Source: Ryuthela nishihirai (lineage: Eukaryota > Arthropoda > Arachnida > Araneae > Heptathelidae). Taken from it: 64,000 nt of DNA. The notes beneath the pieces are model-generated. The model ran no database searches and had not been told where the DNA came from. It was given only the letters and a program-made list of their open reading frames with translations. A program made the translations under genes and the position numbers. The stretch's first letter is position 1; each line of letters opens with the position of its first letter. Below are positions 1-10,499 of the stretch, piece by piece. The stretch lies in contig JAWZYU010000034.1 in the NCBI GenBank assembly GCA_038380435.1, forward strand, positions 38,626,901-38,690,900, read 5' to 3'.

Positions 1-552
1 GCTGTACACGCTCCAGATATATTTTCTGAATTCTGTAATCAACCATAGTGTTCGGATTTTTTTTAATATATATAATGCGTATGAATATATAATGCAATGA
101 ATATTGAGCGTGTGCAGTTACCGTTCACATCAAACTGGAGCGTGTACAGTAACTGCACATGCTCCAGTTTGCTGTGAACGGTAACTGCAGTGTGTACAGT
201 TGCTGTACACGCTCCAGATATATTTTCTGAATTCTGTAATCAACCATAGTGTTCGGATTTTTTTTAATATATATATAATGCGTATGAATATATAATGCAA
301 TGAATATTGAGCGTGTGCAGTTACCGTTCACATCAAACTGGAGCGTGTACAGTAACTGCACACGCTCCAGTTTGCTGTGAACGGTAACTGGAGCATGTAC
401 AGTTGCTATACACGCTCCAGAAAGTTTTCCTGAATTCTGTAATCACGTGACACGAAGGTTGCCAGATCACCAATTTCTAAAAAAAAGTTGCCAGATATTT
501 TTTCTGAATTCTGTAATCATCCATAGTGTTCGGATACTCTTTTGAGCGACTG
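1..552. mobile_element. Tc1/mariner-type MITE, copy 1 (left end outside window)
   Basis: The right end matches the terminal inverted repeat of the copy at 1493 (GTTCGGATAC to GAGCGACTG) and is followed by TA, the usual Tc1/mariner target. The interior holds nested palindromes built from CTGGAGCGTGTACAG and its complement. A block of about 200 bp is tandemly duplicated: the segment beginning at 1 recurs from about 203. No transposase is visible, so this is non-autonomous. The family assignment is inferred from terminus and target site. Confidence 0.65.
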
Positions 553-649
553 TACATGCATACAGATTCACGATATATTGAATGGAAACGAAATCCTAGA
601 AATGTATTTATTCTGAAGACTATAAAAGCTTGGAAAACCTATAAGCTTG

Positions 650-831
650 GAAAGGCCGCTCCCCACACGACGGACAGCGGCCTTTCCAAAATTATAGGTG
701 TCCCCTACTGACCAGGGCAGGACGGGGAATTTTACGGAGATAAATCTCAATGCTGACCCAACTGGGACTCGAACTGGGAACTGCAGATTGCGAACCTGGT
801 ACGCTACCAACTGAGCCAACTCGCCCCCAAA
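650..831 (-). mobile_element. SINE-A, 5' (tRNA-head) half
   Basis: On the minus strand this reads tRNA-like head (B box as GACTCGAACTGG on the plus strand), then the GGAGATAAATCTCA body segment and the GGTGTCCCCTACTGACC segment. It stops near the GGCCTTTCC block, which is present here as a short inverted duplication. The 3' module is missing. The B-box region is diverged, so this is an old copy. Confidence 0.8.
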
Positions 832-1065
832 TAGTTGTGCAGAGGAGGAGAGTATTATCTTCCCCTTTTAAAGGTCGCTTCAAGTCAACTCCTAAAAAAT
901 TTTTTTGGTCGCGACCCAGTATTCAAAAATGCATTTAGCTTGCGACCCATTTGAGAGTCGCAATACCTACAAGCAAACTGTCCTGGTCAATTATTATTAT
1001 TACTATTGCAATTTTTATTAAGGAGACAGAGGGCCTATTGCGACCCATCAGAAAATCCATGTGAA

Positions 1066-1453
1066 CCACCGGGGGAGGGGGGAGGGCTCAGTCGGTAGCG
1101 CGACAAACTCCCAATCTGCAGTTTCCAGGTTCGAGTCTCAGCTGGGTCAGCGTTGAGATTTATCTCCGCAAAATTCCCCGCCCTGCCCACGGTCAGTAGG
1201 AGACACCGATGGGCTTGTAAAGGCCGCCGTCCGTCGGATGAAATGTTAAGCCGTGGCCCCGTGTATGGGAGGGCCATACCCTGTGCGTGTTAAAGAACCC
1301 ACTGAATGGCCCTGACGGGAGACTACTATCTGTCTGCTAACAGCTGTCCAGTGAGTCCCCTCCCCCAACGTTTTCTGAGTCCTCGGGGTCCTCGTGACCT
1401 GGTCATTTCACCCACTTGGTGCAAAAAAGTGCTGCTCAGAGGTAAAACAGCAT
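1066..1453 (+). mobile_element. SINE-A, near full length, old subfamily
   Basis: The tRNA-like head with GGCTCAGTCGGTAGCGCG is followed by the full body and ends in GCTCAGAGGTAAAACAGC. It carries old-subfamily states such as CTGCAGTTTCCAGG and CAGCTGTCCAGTG. Confidence 0.88.
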
Positions 1454-1492
1454 TAGTAGTCTAAACTCGTGAAAACCTTCCTGTAAAGTGTA

Positions 1493-1767
1493 CAGTCGCT
1501 CAAAAAAGTATCCGAACACTATGGTTCATTACAGAATTCACAAAAAATATCTGGCAACGATTTTTTTAGAAATTAGTGATCTGGCAACCTTCTTGTCACG
1601 TGATTACATAATTCAGGAAAAATACCTGGAGCGTGTACAGCAACTGTACACGCTCCAGTTTGCTGTGAACGGTACCTGGAGCGTGTACAGTTGCTGTACA
1701 CGCTCCAGGTATTTTTTTCTGTATTCTGTAATCAACCATAGTGTTCGGATATTTTTTTGAGCGACTG
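1493..1767. mobile_element. Tc1/mariner-type MITE, copy 2 (complete)
   Basis: Inverted termini CAGTCGCTCAAAAAAGTATC and its counterpart ending GAGCGACTG are flanked on both sides by TA (1491-1492 and 1768-1769). Arms of about 50 bp pair with each other. The centre, about 1627-1709, contains two back-to-back hairpins made from CTGGAGCGTGTACAG and its complement. At 275 bp without an ORF it is a non-autonomous foldback element. Confidence 0.8.
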
Positions 1768-1987
1768 TACAGTTTTTCGATAAAAGTATTTGGCCGCTTC
1801 GCTCCCGTGTGTTTTCAAGGAAAGGCAAACGATTTGACTTTTACGCTAACACTTCTAAAATTAATTTTTACAGAGATATTACTTTTTTTTGCAGTTTCGG
1901 TTGTTCTTTTACCTTTGATAGGCGCTATTTTTCACACAGTGGGAAAAATGGCCAAAACACAAGAACCCCACAACTCTGAGAAAGATG

Positions 1988-2712
1988 GGGTTGGGTTGTT
2001 TTACCTCTGAGCGGCACTGTTCTGCACACCATGGGCTAAATGGCCAGGGCACATGGACCCCGAAGGCTCAGAGAAGGTTGGGGGAGGGGACCCACTGGAA
2101 CAGCTGTTGGGAGACAGATGGTAGCCTCCCGTAAAGGCCATCCAGCGTGTTCTTTAACGTTGGGTTGTTTTACCTCTAAGCGGCACTTTTTTTGCACACC
2201 ATGGGCTAAATGGCCAGGTCACATGGACCCCGAAGGCTCAGAGAAGGTTGGGGGAGGGGACCCACTGGAACAGCTGTTGGGAGACAGATGGTAGCCTCCC
2301 GTCAAGGCCATCCAGCGTGTTCTTTAACGTTGGGTTGTTTTACCTCTAAGCGGCACTTTTTTTGCACACCATGGGCTGAATGGCCAGGTCACATGGACCC
2401 CGAAGGCTCAGAGAAGGTTGGGGGAGGGGACCCACTGGAACAGCTGTTGGGAGACAGATGGTATCCTCCCGTCAAAGCCATCCAGCGTGTTCTTTAACGT
2501 GCACAGGGTATGGCTCTCCCGCACACGGGGACACGGCTTAACGTCCCATCCGATGAACGACGGCATTTCCAAGCCCATCTGTGTCATTACTGACCGTGGG
2601 GAGGGCGGGGAATTTTGCGGAGATAAATCTCAACACTGACCCAGCTGTGACGCGAACCTGGGAACTACAGATTACGAGCCTGGCACTCTACAGACTGAGC
2701 CACCCCCGCCCC
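1988..2712 (-). mobile_element. SINE-A, polymodular copy (3 tail modules)
   Basis: Read on the minus strand, a complete SINE-A (head ends at 2712) is followed by two further copies of the 3' module. The joins are at about 2158 and 2328, where tail CCCAAC is fused to internal GTTAAAG. Module spacing is 170 bp. The modules are nearly identical, so this is a young copy. It lies in an older SINE-A, of which fragments remain at 1938-1987 and 2713-2791. Confidence 0.9.
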
Positions 2713-2791
2713 ATGGGTCCTTGTAACCTAGCCATTTAGATCATTGTGAGCAAAAAAGTGCAGAACAGAGGGATAAAACAACCCAACCTAT
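2713..2791 (+). mobile_element. SINE-A tail fragment
   Basis: Diverged 3' end of an old copy: GGTCCTTGTAACC, a poly-A-like GCAAAAAAGTGC and AAAACAACCCAACC tail. It abuts the young copy on its left. Confidence 0.75.
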
Positions 2792-2892
2792 CTCAGTCTG
2801 TCTTTCAGGCTTGTTTAATTATTTCTTACTTGTACTGTTCCGAGGCAGGATTAAAAATAATCCGATAAAGCTGCTCAAAAAAAATCGAGTTA

Positions 2893-3128
2893 GGTTATTT
2901 TACCTCTGACCCGCATTTTTTTGCACACAATGGACTAATGTCCGGATCATAAGGACCCCATGGGATCATAGAAGCTTCGGGAAAAATGACCCACTGGACG
3001 GCTTTTAGCTTCCAGTCAAGGCCATCCAGCGTGTTCTTTAACGTGCACAGGGTATGGCTCTCCCAAACAGAGGGCCAAGGCTTTATGTCCCATTCTACGC
3101 ACGACGGCCTTTCCAATTCCATCGTCAT
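2893..3128 (-). mobile_element. SINE-A, old, lacking the head
   Basis: TTTTACCTCTGACCCGCA at the left is the 3' end of a minus-strand copy. It continues through the GTGTTCTTTAACGTGCACAGGG block to GCCTTTCCAA and then ends. The tRNA head and adjacent body are absent. Confidence 0.8.
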
Positions 3129-4204
3129 GCTTGGAGAACTAAATTGCACAATGTAGTTGGGCTTCCGTTGCCCATAACTGCTTAAAAATTCTGCATACAC
3201 ATATGATTCGGTATACATATATAACATGATAGATTCTGTATGCATATATGATCTCATGTATTAAATATATAAGTTTTTTCTCGGTAAACAACATTTATAA
3301 TTGAGCAAGCTAGCAATGATTGCGATTTCCCATTGGAATCAGATTTCGATTAAAAACGGCGCAAAATAACAAGAAATGAATAAAATAACAAGGAAGATAA
3401 CATGTACTCCAGTAGAGAAATATGATTCGTTTAAATAGAAGAAAACCAAAAAGTGAGACAAATTGCAAACGTGGAGTTTTTTCGTTGTGAAAAACAACAC
3501 CCACGTCGAATAAATGATGACGAAAGCGAAAATTATAGCTTTTAAGAGTTCAAAGATGCGTGCAAATTTATCTTTTTCACTCGAGTTGTTGTTTCATGGT
3601 AGCGACAAACGATTATTAAATTAAACTGAGATAGATTTACGAAAAGGATTTATGACGTAGGTGTAAAAATAACAAACGCGTAAACAAATTCTGGAAGATA
3701 TATACGAACTACCGGTTTAAAACATGAATAATAATTTAAAAAATATTTTTCCGTTTTCCTATCTCGTTTAAGCGAATTTGAGCTCTTATTGTTACTTAGG
3801 AAAACACGAGGAAAAATAAATCGAAAAATAACATCACTAGAAATGAAAAATATTCAATGTCAGCTTTAGAAAATAATATCAAAGGTGAATTAGATTTTAA
3901 GCGCAAAATAAATTTACATCACAACAGCTTTTTTTCATACATTAACTGTTTTTTTAGTTTTTTTCGTAAACAGAAGATTATTTTTGAAAATTTTAGGAAT
4001 ATAATCTATTAGAATGAAGCGAAAATATCTTTGCAATTGGGTAATATAATACTGGATGTTGTTTTTTCGATTGTTTAATAAGTTTCAGCTACAATTACCC
4101 TTACGAACATTCCTGAAGGGTGGGTGTGTGAGGGACTTCCCCCCCCCTAAATCCGGTCCTGTATATCATAAATAGTTTTGTACAAGAGTAGAAGAAAATG
4201 AGTT
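3129..4204. other. AT-rich non-coding stretch
   Basis: Strongly AT-rich sequence with TATACATAT-like tracts near 3180-3260 and a short C run near 4140. I see no coding signature, repeat relationship or RNA gene here. Confidence 0.5.
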
Positions 4205-4282
4205 TTTCCAATGAGCAGGACTCGAATCCACATCTCTTCAAATTCATACCAGAGTATTTTATCCATTAAACAAACAGCGGCC
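4205..4282 (-). repeat. tRNA-Arg-like pseudogene or SINE head
   Basis: On the minus strand the segment has a D-arm-like TTTAATGGATAAAATAC and a B box GGATTCGAGTCC about 40 bp downstream. The arrangement resembles tRNA-Arg. The acceptor stem does not pair well and the anticodon arm is degenerate, so it is a relic rather than a functional gene. Confidence 0.4.
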
Positions 4283-4335
4283 CTATATTTTACTTACTTA
4301 CATTCACTAATGTGACTCATAAATCTACCCGAACT

Positions 4336-4685
4336 TGTGGGCGGGGGTGGCTCAGTCGGTAGCGTGCCAGGCTCGTAATCTGTAGTTCCCAGGTTCGAGT
4401 CCCAGCTGGGTCAGAGTTGAGATTTATCTCCGCAAAACTCCTCGCCCTTCCCACGGTCAGTAGGGGACACCGATGGACTTGGAAATGCCGCCGTTCATCG
4501 GATGGGACGTTAAGCCATGTCTCCTTGTGCGGGAGAGCCCATACCCTGTGCACGTTAAAGAACACGCTGGATGGCCTTGACGGGAAGCTACCATATGTCT
4601 CCCAACAGCTGTTCCAGTGGGTCCCCTCCCCCAACCTTCTTTGAGCCTTCGGGGTCCATGTGACCTGGCCATTTAGTCCATGGTG
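4336..4685 (+). mobile_element. SINE-A, truncated at the 3' end
   Basis: Clear head GGCGGGGGTGGCTCAGTCGG with B box GGTTCGAGTCC and full body up to GGCCATTTAGTCCATGG. The last 40-50 bp of tail are replaced by a minus-strand SINE-A segment. Confidence 0.9.
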
Positions 4686-4689
4686 TCAC

Positions 4690-4922
4690 CGCACTCGGGC
4701 CAAGGCTTAACGTCCCATCAGACAGACGGCGACCTTTCCAAGCCCATCGGTGTCGCCTACTGACCGTGGGCAGTGCGGTGAGTTTTGCGAAGATAAATAC
4801 TCAACGCTGATCCAGCTGGGACTCAAACCTAGGAACTGCATATTACGTGCCTGGCGCGCTACCGACTGAGCCCCCCCCCCCAGTCACTGTGTTAAAAAAA
4901 TGTCTTCAGAAGTTAAACAAAC
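4690..4922 (-). mobile_element. SINE-A head half, head-out next to a plus-strand copy
   Basis: Minus-strand head and proximal body (GGCTTAACGTCCCATC through GACTGAGCC) joined to the preceding plus-strand copy. At 4883-4922 a diverged plus-strand tail (TGTTAAAAAAATGTC) follows, so the unit is a patchwork of at least two insertions. Confidence 0.75.
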
Positions 4923-5927
4923 CAATCCAACTCATTTCATAATAAGGTTTCATTTCCTCTACCTAAATGTTTTTTTAATAGAAAACTCATTTAAATTTTA
5001 ATTACAAGTAAAAAAAAAGTGAATCGTATAAATAAATTAAATTTTACAGCGACTCAAACCAAACAGAAAAGATTCAACTGTCATAGCAACTGAATGTGCA
5101 TTTTTGCATTGCCTTTAAAAATCCTAAAAATAGCTTAGAAAGAATAATAATGGAAAGCAGTGGATTATAAAAAAAGCCACTTAACATTAGAAAGGAAATG
5201 AAGATAACTTGAGCCGTCGCTTTATTAGCTAGGGAAACAATTGAACCTCTCATTCACAGAAATTCTATCCTCACTGAAATCATTAAAGCTTTTAAGGATA
5301 ACAGAGAAATGAGAAACTTCCAACCATATTTAAGAAATTACCTTCAAGTGGTTTTATGCACGCAACCTCTTGTTCTTTTATTACCATCTGACACAAAAAC
5401 TGTTTGGGATCTGGCAGCAACGAACGAAGTCGTTTGCAGCGTTCGCCATCTTATTTTCCACGAATTCGACGATAACAGCTTCAATAAGCCAAGCAGGAAG
5501 TCGAAGGTTTGTTGATACAGTCACTACTTCTATATTCATTTATTTTAGGAACTGTTGATTTTGTGGAAACTTTATTTTTTTAATTAAGAAAGGATAATGT
5601 AGGGAAAATATTGATTATTTTCTATCGTGGGTGAAGTGTGTTTTGGTAGATATTATCTTTACGTTATGTACTTTATCTTTTACGATCTAAGTTTTGAGAT
5701 AGTTCTGTGAAACTTTTGGAATATATTACGTTACGAAATTTATTGTTTGTTTTCACAACTGATTTATATAGTAGAAGTTATTTTTGACAGTAATGGTCAT
5801 GAAAATTGACCTATTGAAGCAAAAGTTGGGGTGTTTTGGGGTTTTTTTTAATGGTCTTGTTTGCAGTAATATCAGACAGTTGCATGCGTTTATATTTACA
5901 AATTTTTATTACTTACGGCGGAGTTGG
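4923..5927. other. AT-rich non-coding stretch
   Basis: No recognisable gene or repeat. The short open frames at 5309-5515 and 5370-5558 have no domain signature I recognise and sit in AT-rich DNA. Confidence 0.5.
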
Positions 5928-6213
5928 ATCGTAATCTGCAGTTCCCAGATTCGTGGCGTGGGCCAGCGTTGAGATTTATCTTTGAAAAACTCCCCGCCTT
6001 GCCCAAGGTCAGTAGGGGACACCGATGGGCATTAACAGGCCGTCGTCCGTTGGATCGCCTTGACGGGAGCTATCATCTGTCTCCCAACAGCTGTCCAGTG
6101 GGTTCCCTTCCCCAACCTTCTCTGAGCCTTTGGGGTCCTTGTGACCTGTCCATTTAGCCCATTGTGGTAAAAAAGGGCCACTCAGAGGTAAAACAACCCA
6201 ACCAACCCTGAAA
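5928..6213 (+). mobile_element. SINE-A, 5' truncated with internal deletion
   Basis: Begins within the tRNA-like head at TCGTAATCTGCAGTTCCCAG and runs to AAAACAACCCAACC. About 90 bp between the CCGTCCGTTGGAT and GCCTTGACGGGAG blocks is missing. Confidence 0.85.
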
Positions 6214-6972
6214 TATAATGAAAAACGTGCTATTATAGTTACATACAGGGCCTTCTGAAGGGAAGGGGGCATGCCCCTTCCCTTCAGAATGTGAGTAAGG
6301 GTAAAAGAGAAAAAAATTTTAAACTTAATTAAATACTTAATTAAATATTTTATGCATTTTTCAAGAATTTTTTTAAAAAACAATAAAACGGTGGGAGAAA
6401 TGTTATAATGCATTGGAAATCAAGTTTTTCTAGATATGGGCCTAATTTCTAACCCTTTACATTTTTTCGGCTTCATTGTCATTCTTGGGGGCCCCTCCAA
6501 TTTTTTCTAGATCTGGGCCTAGTTACATACTATACAAAATAAACATTATGAAAGAAATTAGCGTATATTAGAGTTTACTTTTTAAAAAAGTCGATAATTT
6601 TTTTAACTGTTCCAACCATTTTATTTATTTTATTTTTATTTATTACATTACACTCATCTTGGATTTCGGTGAACTAGCACTTCCTACCCACATATAGTTT
6701 TATCTTAGTTACAAACATTTTTGGTATAGAAAATTAGAGTGAGAAAACAAAAAAAAAAACAGGACAATAGTAACCAAACATAGATCAGTCATAGAGGTAG
6801 ACAGAGCATGACGCCATAACGCTGAAGCCGACATGTGGGGCGAAAGTCATGTGACGCGGGTCTAAAAGTCTTTGAGAGGCATTGGGCGGAATATTTTAGA
6901 CTTTAAATAAAGCTTATTCACTCATACCTGGGCTGTCTGTGGTTGCAATGAGAGTTTGGAGAAAGTTGTTGT
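6214..6972. other. AT-rich non-coding stretch
   Basis: No gene seen. Two related short phrases (TTCTAGATATGGGCCTAATT near 6430 and TTCTAGATCTGGGCCTAGTT near 6505) suggest a decayed local duplication. Confidence 0.45.
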
Positions 6973-7603
6973 TGGGTTGTTTTACTTCTGAACGGCACTT
7001 TTTTGCACACCATGGGCTAAATGGCCAAGTTACATCGGGGCGGGGGTGGCTCAATCGGTAGCGCGCCAGGCTCGTAATCTGTAGTTCCCAGGTTCGAGTC
7101 CCAGCTGGGTCAGCGTTGAGATTTATCTCCGCAAAATTCCCCGCCCTGCCCACGGTCAGTAGGGGACACCGATGGGCTTGGAAAGGCCGACGTCCGTCGG
7201 ATGGGACGTAAGCTGTGGCTCCGTGTGCGGGAGAGCCCATACCCTGCGCATGTTAAAGAACGCGCTGGATGGCCTTGACGGAAGGCTACCATCTGTCTCC
7301 CAACATGCTGTTCCAGTGGGTCCCCTCCCCCAACCTTCTCTGAACATTCGGGGTCCATGTGACCTGGCCATTTAGCCCATGGTGTGCAAAAAAGTGCCGC
7401 TCAGAGGTAAAACAACCCAGCCAAGTTACATCGGGGTTACATAGCTTTTGGGAGACAGATAGTAGCTCCCGTCAAGGCCATCCGGAGTGTTCTTTAACGT
7501 GCACAGTGTATGGGCTCTCCGGCCCACGGTGCCACGGCTTAACGTCCCATCCGACGGACGGCGGCTTTTCCAAAACCCATCGGTGTCCCCTACTGACCTT
7601 GGA
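6973..7603 (-). mobile_element. SINE-A, old copy split by a younger SINE-A
   Basis: The minus-strand tail lies at 6973-7023. The rest of the copy resumes at 7437 (TTTTGGGAGACAGATAG) and runs to about 7603. The intervening young plus-strand copy duplicated the host sequence on both sides. Confidence 0.85.
7041..7419 (+). mobile_element. SINE-A, full length, young, nested
   Basis: Complete copy with A box TGGCTCAATCGG and B box GGTTCGAGTCC, inserted into an older minus-strand SINE-A. The flanks 7024-7040 and 7420-7436 are identical over 17 bp (GCCAAGTTACATCGGGG). The final G run could partly belong to the element. Confidence 0.95.
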
Positions 7604-8095
7604 TTTGGAGAAAGGAAATGGGATCAATTTCAATTGTTTCGCTATATTAACAAAGCTTGTAGTGGTGTATAATTGCAAGGACGTAGCCAAAGATCAATAT
7701 TTGATACATAAAAAAATTAAATAAAAATTAGAATTTAAGACAATTTTTTTTGTCAATGTATATGGGAGAAATTTTTGGAAAGAATAGTAGCTTTGAATCT
7801 TATATTATCAGCGGCCTAAGGCCCTTGATTAGCAAGTTAAGGAAAATATGTGCATGACGGCGAAATATACAGTGTATAGCTATAAATAGAGATATGAAAT
7901 TCTTTACACTAGGCATTACATGCAAAATATTAGAAATTAATTCAAACATGTAATTGCTTTTATAAAATTACATTATATTTAAGAAATTCAATCAGCATCA
8001 GGCCAGGATCTAGAAGAAATTAAATAAAATGGGGGAGGGGAAATAAAAGCTCAGTCGAGCCGAAAACGTAAAGGGATGTTTGTGTGTGTGTGTGT
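7604..8095. other. Non-coding stretch with a short GT tract
   Basis: AT-rich, with a TGTGTGTG microsatellite near 8080-8096. I see no gene or repeat-family similarity. Confidence 0.45.
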
Positions 8096-8517
8096 GTTTA
8101 ACCTCTGAGCGACACTTTTTTGCACAAAATGGGCTAAATGGCCAGGGTTGGATTACCTCTGAGCGGGACCTTTTTCCACACCATGGGCTAAATGGTCAGG
8201 TCACATGGACCCCAAAGGCTCAGAGAAGGTTGGGGGAGGGGACCCATTGGAACAGCTGTTGGGAGACAGATGGTAGCCTCCCGCCAAGGCCATCCAGCGT
8301 GTTCTTTAACGTGCACAGGGTATGGCTATCCCGCACATGGGCTTAACGTTCCATCCGACGGACGGCGGCCTTTCCAAACCCATCGGTGTCCCCTACTGAC
8401 CGTGGGCAGGGCGGGGAATTTTGCGGAGATAAATCTCAACACTGAGCCAGCTGGGATCAAACCTGGGAACTACAGATTACGAGCCTGGCGCACTACCGGC
8501 TGAGCCACCCCCGCCCC
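8096..8517 (-). mobile_element. SINE-A with extra tail fragment
   Basis: Minus-strand full-length copy ending in CCACCCCCGCCCC. Its 3' end carries an additional about 50-bp tail fragment (8096-8148) joined in the same direction, a short version of the tail repetition seen at other loci. Confidence 0.88.
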
Positions 8518-8912
8518 TTAAATGTCCAGGTGACAAGGACCCCGAGGGCTCAGCGAAGGTTGGGGGAAAGGGACCCACTGTATTGCTGATGGCGCAGATG
8601 GTAGCCTCTCGTTAAGGCCATCAAGCATGTTCTTTAACGTGCACAGGGTATGGTTTTCCCGCACACGGGGGCCCGGCTTAACGTTCCATCAGACGGACGG
8701 CTGCCTTTTCAAGCCCATTAGTTCCGCCCTGCCCACGGTCAGTAGGGTATTCCCCGCCCTGCCCACGGTCAGTAGGGGACACCAATTTCCTACAAATCCA
8801 AGGTCAGTAGGGGACACCGATGGGTTTGAAAACTAGTGACCGAGGGCAGGGCGGGAAGTTTTGCGGAGACAAATATCAATGCTGGCCCAGGTTGGACTCG
8901 AAAATGACAGTA
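8518..8912 (-). mobile_element. SINE-A, rearranged mosaic
   Basis: Minus-strand body up to about 8720, then two plus-strand pieces of the CCCTGCCCACGGTCAGTAGG block and a third GGTCAGTAGGGGACACC piece, then minus-strand sequence again (GGGCAGGGCGG). Both strands of the same body segment are therefore interleaved within about 150 bp. Confidence 0.75.
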
Positions 8913-8935
8913 CTTACAGTGCTACTGCTTATCTA

Positions 8936-9318
8936 GGGGCGGGGGTGGCTCAGTCGGTAGCGCGCCAGGCTCGTAATCTGTAGTTCCCAGTTTCGAGTCC
9001 CAGCTGGGTCAGCGTTGAGATTTATCTCCGCAAAATTCCCCGTCCTGCCCACGGTCAGTAGGGGACACCGATGAGCTTGGAAAGGCCGCCGTCCGTCGGA
9101 TGGGACGTTAAGCCGTGGCCCCGTATGCGGGAGAGCCATACCCTGTGCACGTTAAAGAACACGCTGGATGGCCTTGACAGGAGGATACCATCTGTCTCCC
9201 AACAGCTGTTCCAGTGGGTCCCCTCCCCCAACCTTCTCTGAGCCTACGGGGTCCATGTGACCTGGCCATTTTGCCCATGGTGTGCAAAAAAAGTGCCGCT
9301 CAGAGGTAAAACAACCCA
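8936..9318 (+). mobile_element. SINE-A, full-length reference copy
   Basis: This copy shows the family anatomy. A tRNA-like head begins GGGGCGGGGG. The A box TGGCTCAGTCGG is at 8946-8957 and a B-box match (GTTTCGAGTCC) at 8990-9000, spaced as in Pol III internal promoters. The anticodon-loop region reads CTCGTAA, which fits a Met- or Thr-like tRNA ancestor. A unique body follows to about 9150, then a 3' module of about 169 bp starting GTTAAAGAACACGC and ending AAAACAACCCAAC. Exact 12-bp target-site duplications (ACTGCTTATCTA) flank it at 8924-8935 and 9319-9330. SINEs of this kind encode no protein and rely on a LINE reverse transcriptase. The partner LINE is not identified here. Confidence 0.95.
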
Positions 9319-9330
9319 ACTGCTTATCTA

Positions 9331-9671
9331 TTAGTTCAGTGCCCACTGGTTAGCAGTAAATAAATTGAATCACTTTTTTGCTTTTGTAAAATAAAGAAAA
9401 AATAATTTTACCTTCCAGTGGCTTTTCTGGATGTTGGTTACGTGTCGAAATAGCAGTTTCTCTCTCCCCTCTCCTCAGCTATGGGGAAGATATTTCTTTG
9501 TTTTCTTTTGCATTGTCTTCATCGCCGTTTTAAACCTGTAAGAGAGATTTCAATGATGATGGGCTAAAAACACTTCATATGAAAACACAACTGAAAGAAA
9601 ATTGATTTCTCTGTAGATACACTACTTGAGAACACAGAGAGCTCATAAAAACCAGCCATTGTCTATTACAT
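9331..9671. other. Non-coding stretch
   Basis: Unrecognised sequence between two SINEs. No coding or repeat signal seen. Confidence 0.45.
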
Positions 9672-10039
9672 TATAGCTAAGTCGGTCGCTCTAGGCTTGC
9701 AATCTGCAGTCCCAAGTTCGAGTCTCAACTGTATCAAGGCTGAGATTTACTTCTATTTAGATTGTTGGGATTTGCATCGATGGTGGGCTTGGAAAGACCG
9801 TCTTCCGTCGGATGGGACATTGAACCGTCATTCCTTGTAGGAGAGAGCCATACCCTGTGTTCGTTAAAGAACAGAGTATATGGCCTTGACGGATATGAGC
9901 CTTACATTTGTCTCCTAACAGTTGTCCAGTGAATCTGCTTCCCCCAGCCTTCTCTGAGACTTTGGGGCCCTTGTGACTTGGCCACTTAGCTCATCGTGTT
10001 AAAAAAAAGTGGCGCTTACAGATAAAACTACCAACTCTG
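9672..10039 (+). mobile_element. SINE-A, old, near full length
   Basis: Diverged copy: GCTAAGTCGGTCGCTC head, CTTGCAATCTGCAG variant of the anticodon region, and GCGCTTACAGATAAAAC tail. Its 3' end is interrupted by the 427-bp insertion at 10040. Confidence 0.82.
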
Positions 10040-10466
10040 TAATTCAGTAGTAAAGAATCACAGGATGTGTCCTGTAGATATGGAACTCATGAAATAATAA
10101 GCTGAAAAAAATTCCACTCTAGGGAAAACAATTTTTTTTCCCAGCTTATTATTGCACTAGTTCCATGTCTACGGGACACATCCTGTGATTCTTTACTACT
10201 GAACTATTAATTTAACGTCATGAGCGTGAGTGACAAATATTAAATCCATCTCTATAAGACAACACAGTTATATACTTCCAGGATAGATGGCGCCACCGTG
10301 CGAATCAAATAAAAAATCTGGAAAGTTTATATGTCACACTAGCTGAAGAAAACGTTAGCCGATGATGATATAGTGGTTAGCATAACTGGCATGTTTCCAG
10401 GAGGCGTGGATTCGAATCCCACTCACGGCAAAATCTTAAGCCGTTTAAAAAGCTTATTATTTCATG
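10040..10466. mobile_element. Unclassified insertion with hairpin and tRNA-like block
   Basis: ACTACCAACTCT occurs at 10028-10039 and again at 10467-10478, a 12-bp target-site duplication bounding 427 bp. The insert opens with an imperfect inverted repeat (10043-10105 against 10141-10203, about 63 bp per arm with roughly six mismatches). It contains a tRNA-His-like block at 10358-10430 and ends with AGCTTATTATTTCATG, the complement of part of the first arm. No ORF. The class is not clear. Confidence 0.6.
10358..10430 (+). repeat. tRNA-His-like sequence inside the insertion
   Basis: Begins GCCGATGATGATATAGTGG and ends with T-arm and acceptor sequence TTCGAATCCCACTCACGGCA. The ends resemble tRNA-His (GCCGTGA...TCACGGCA), with an intact B-box-like GGATTCGAATCC and D-arm TAGTGGTTAGC. 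The acceptor stem has only about four good pairs and the anticodon is ambiguous, so it is probably a derived, non-functional element. Confidence 0.55.
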
Positions 10467-10499
10467 ACTACCAACTCTTTGTTTATCATGAAATAAAAT

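Noticed and set aside
8936..9010. tRNA-like heads of SINE copies as functional tRNA genes.
   Set aside because: Each head continues straight into the SINE body, does not form a good acceptor stem, and is repeated dozens of times with the body attached.
9306..9320. AACCC tail of SINE-A as telomere-like sequence.
   Set aside because: Tails are only two or three units long and differ from the arthropod TTAGG repeat.
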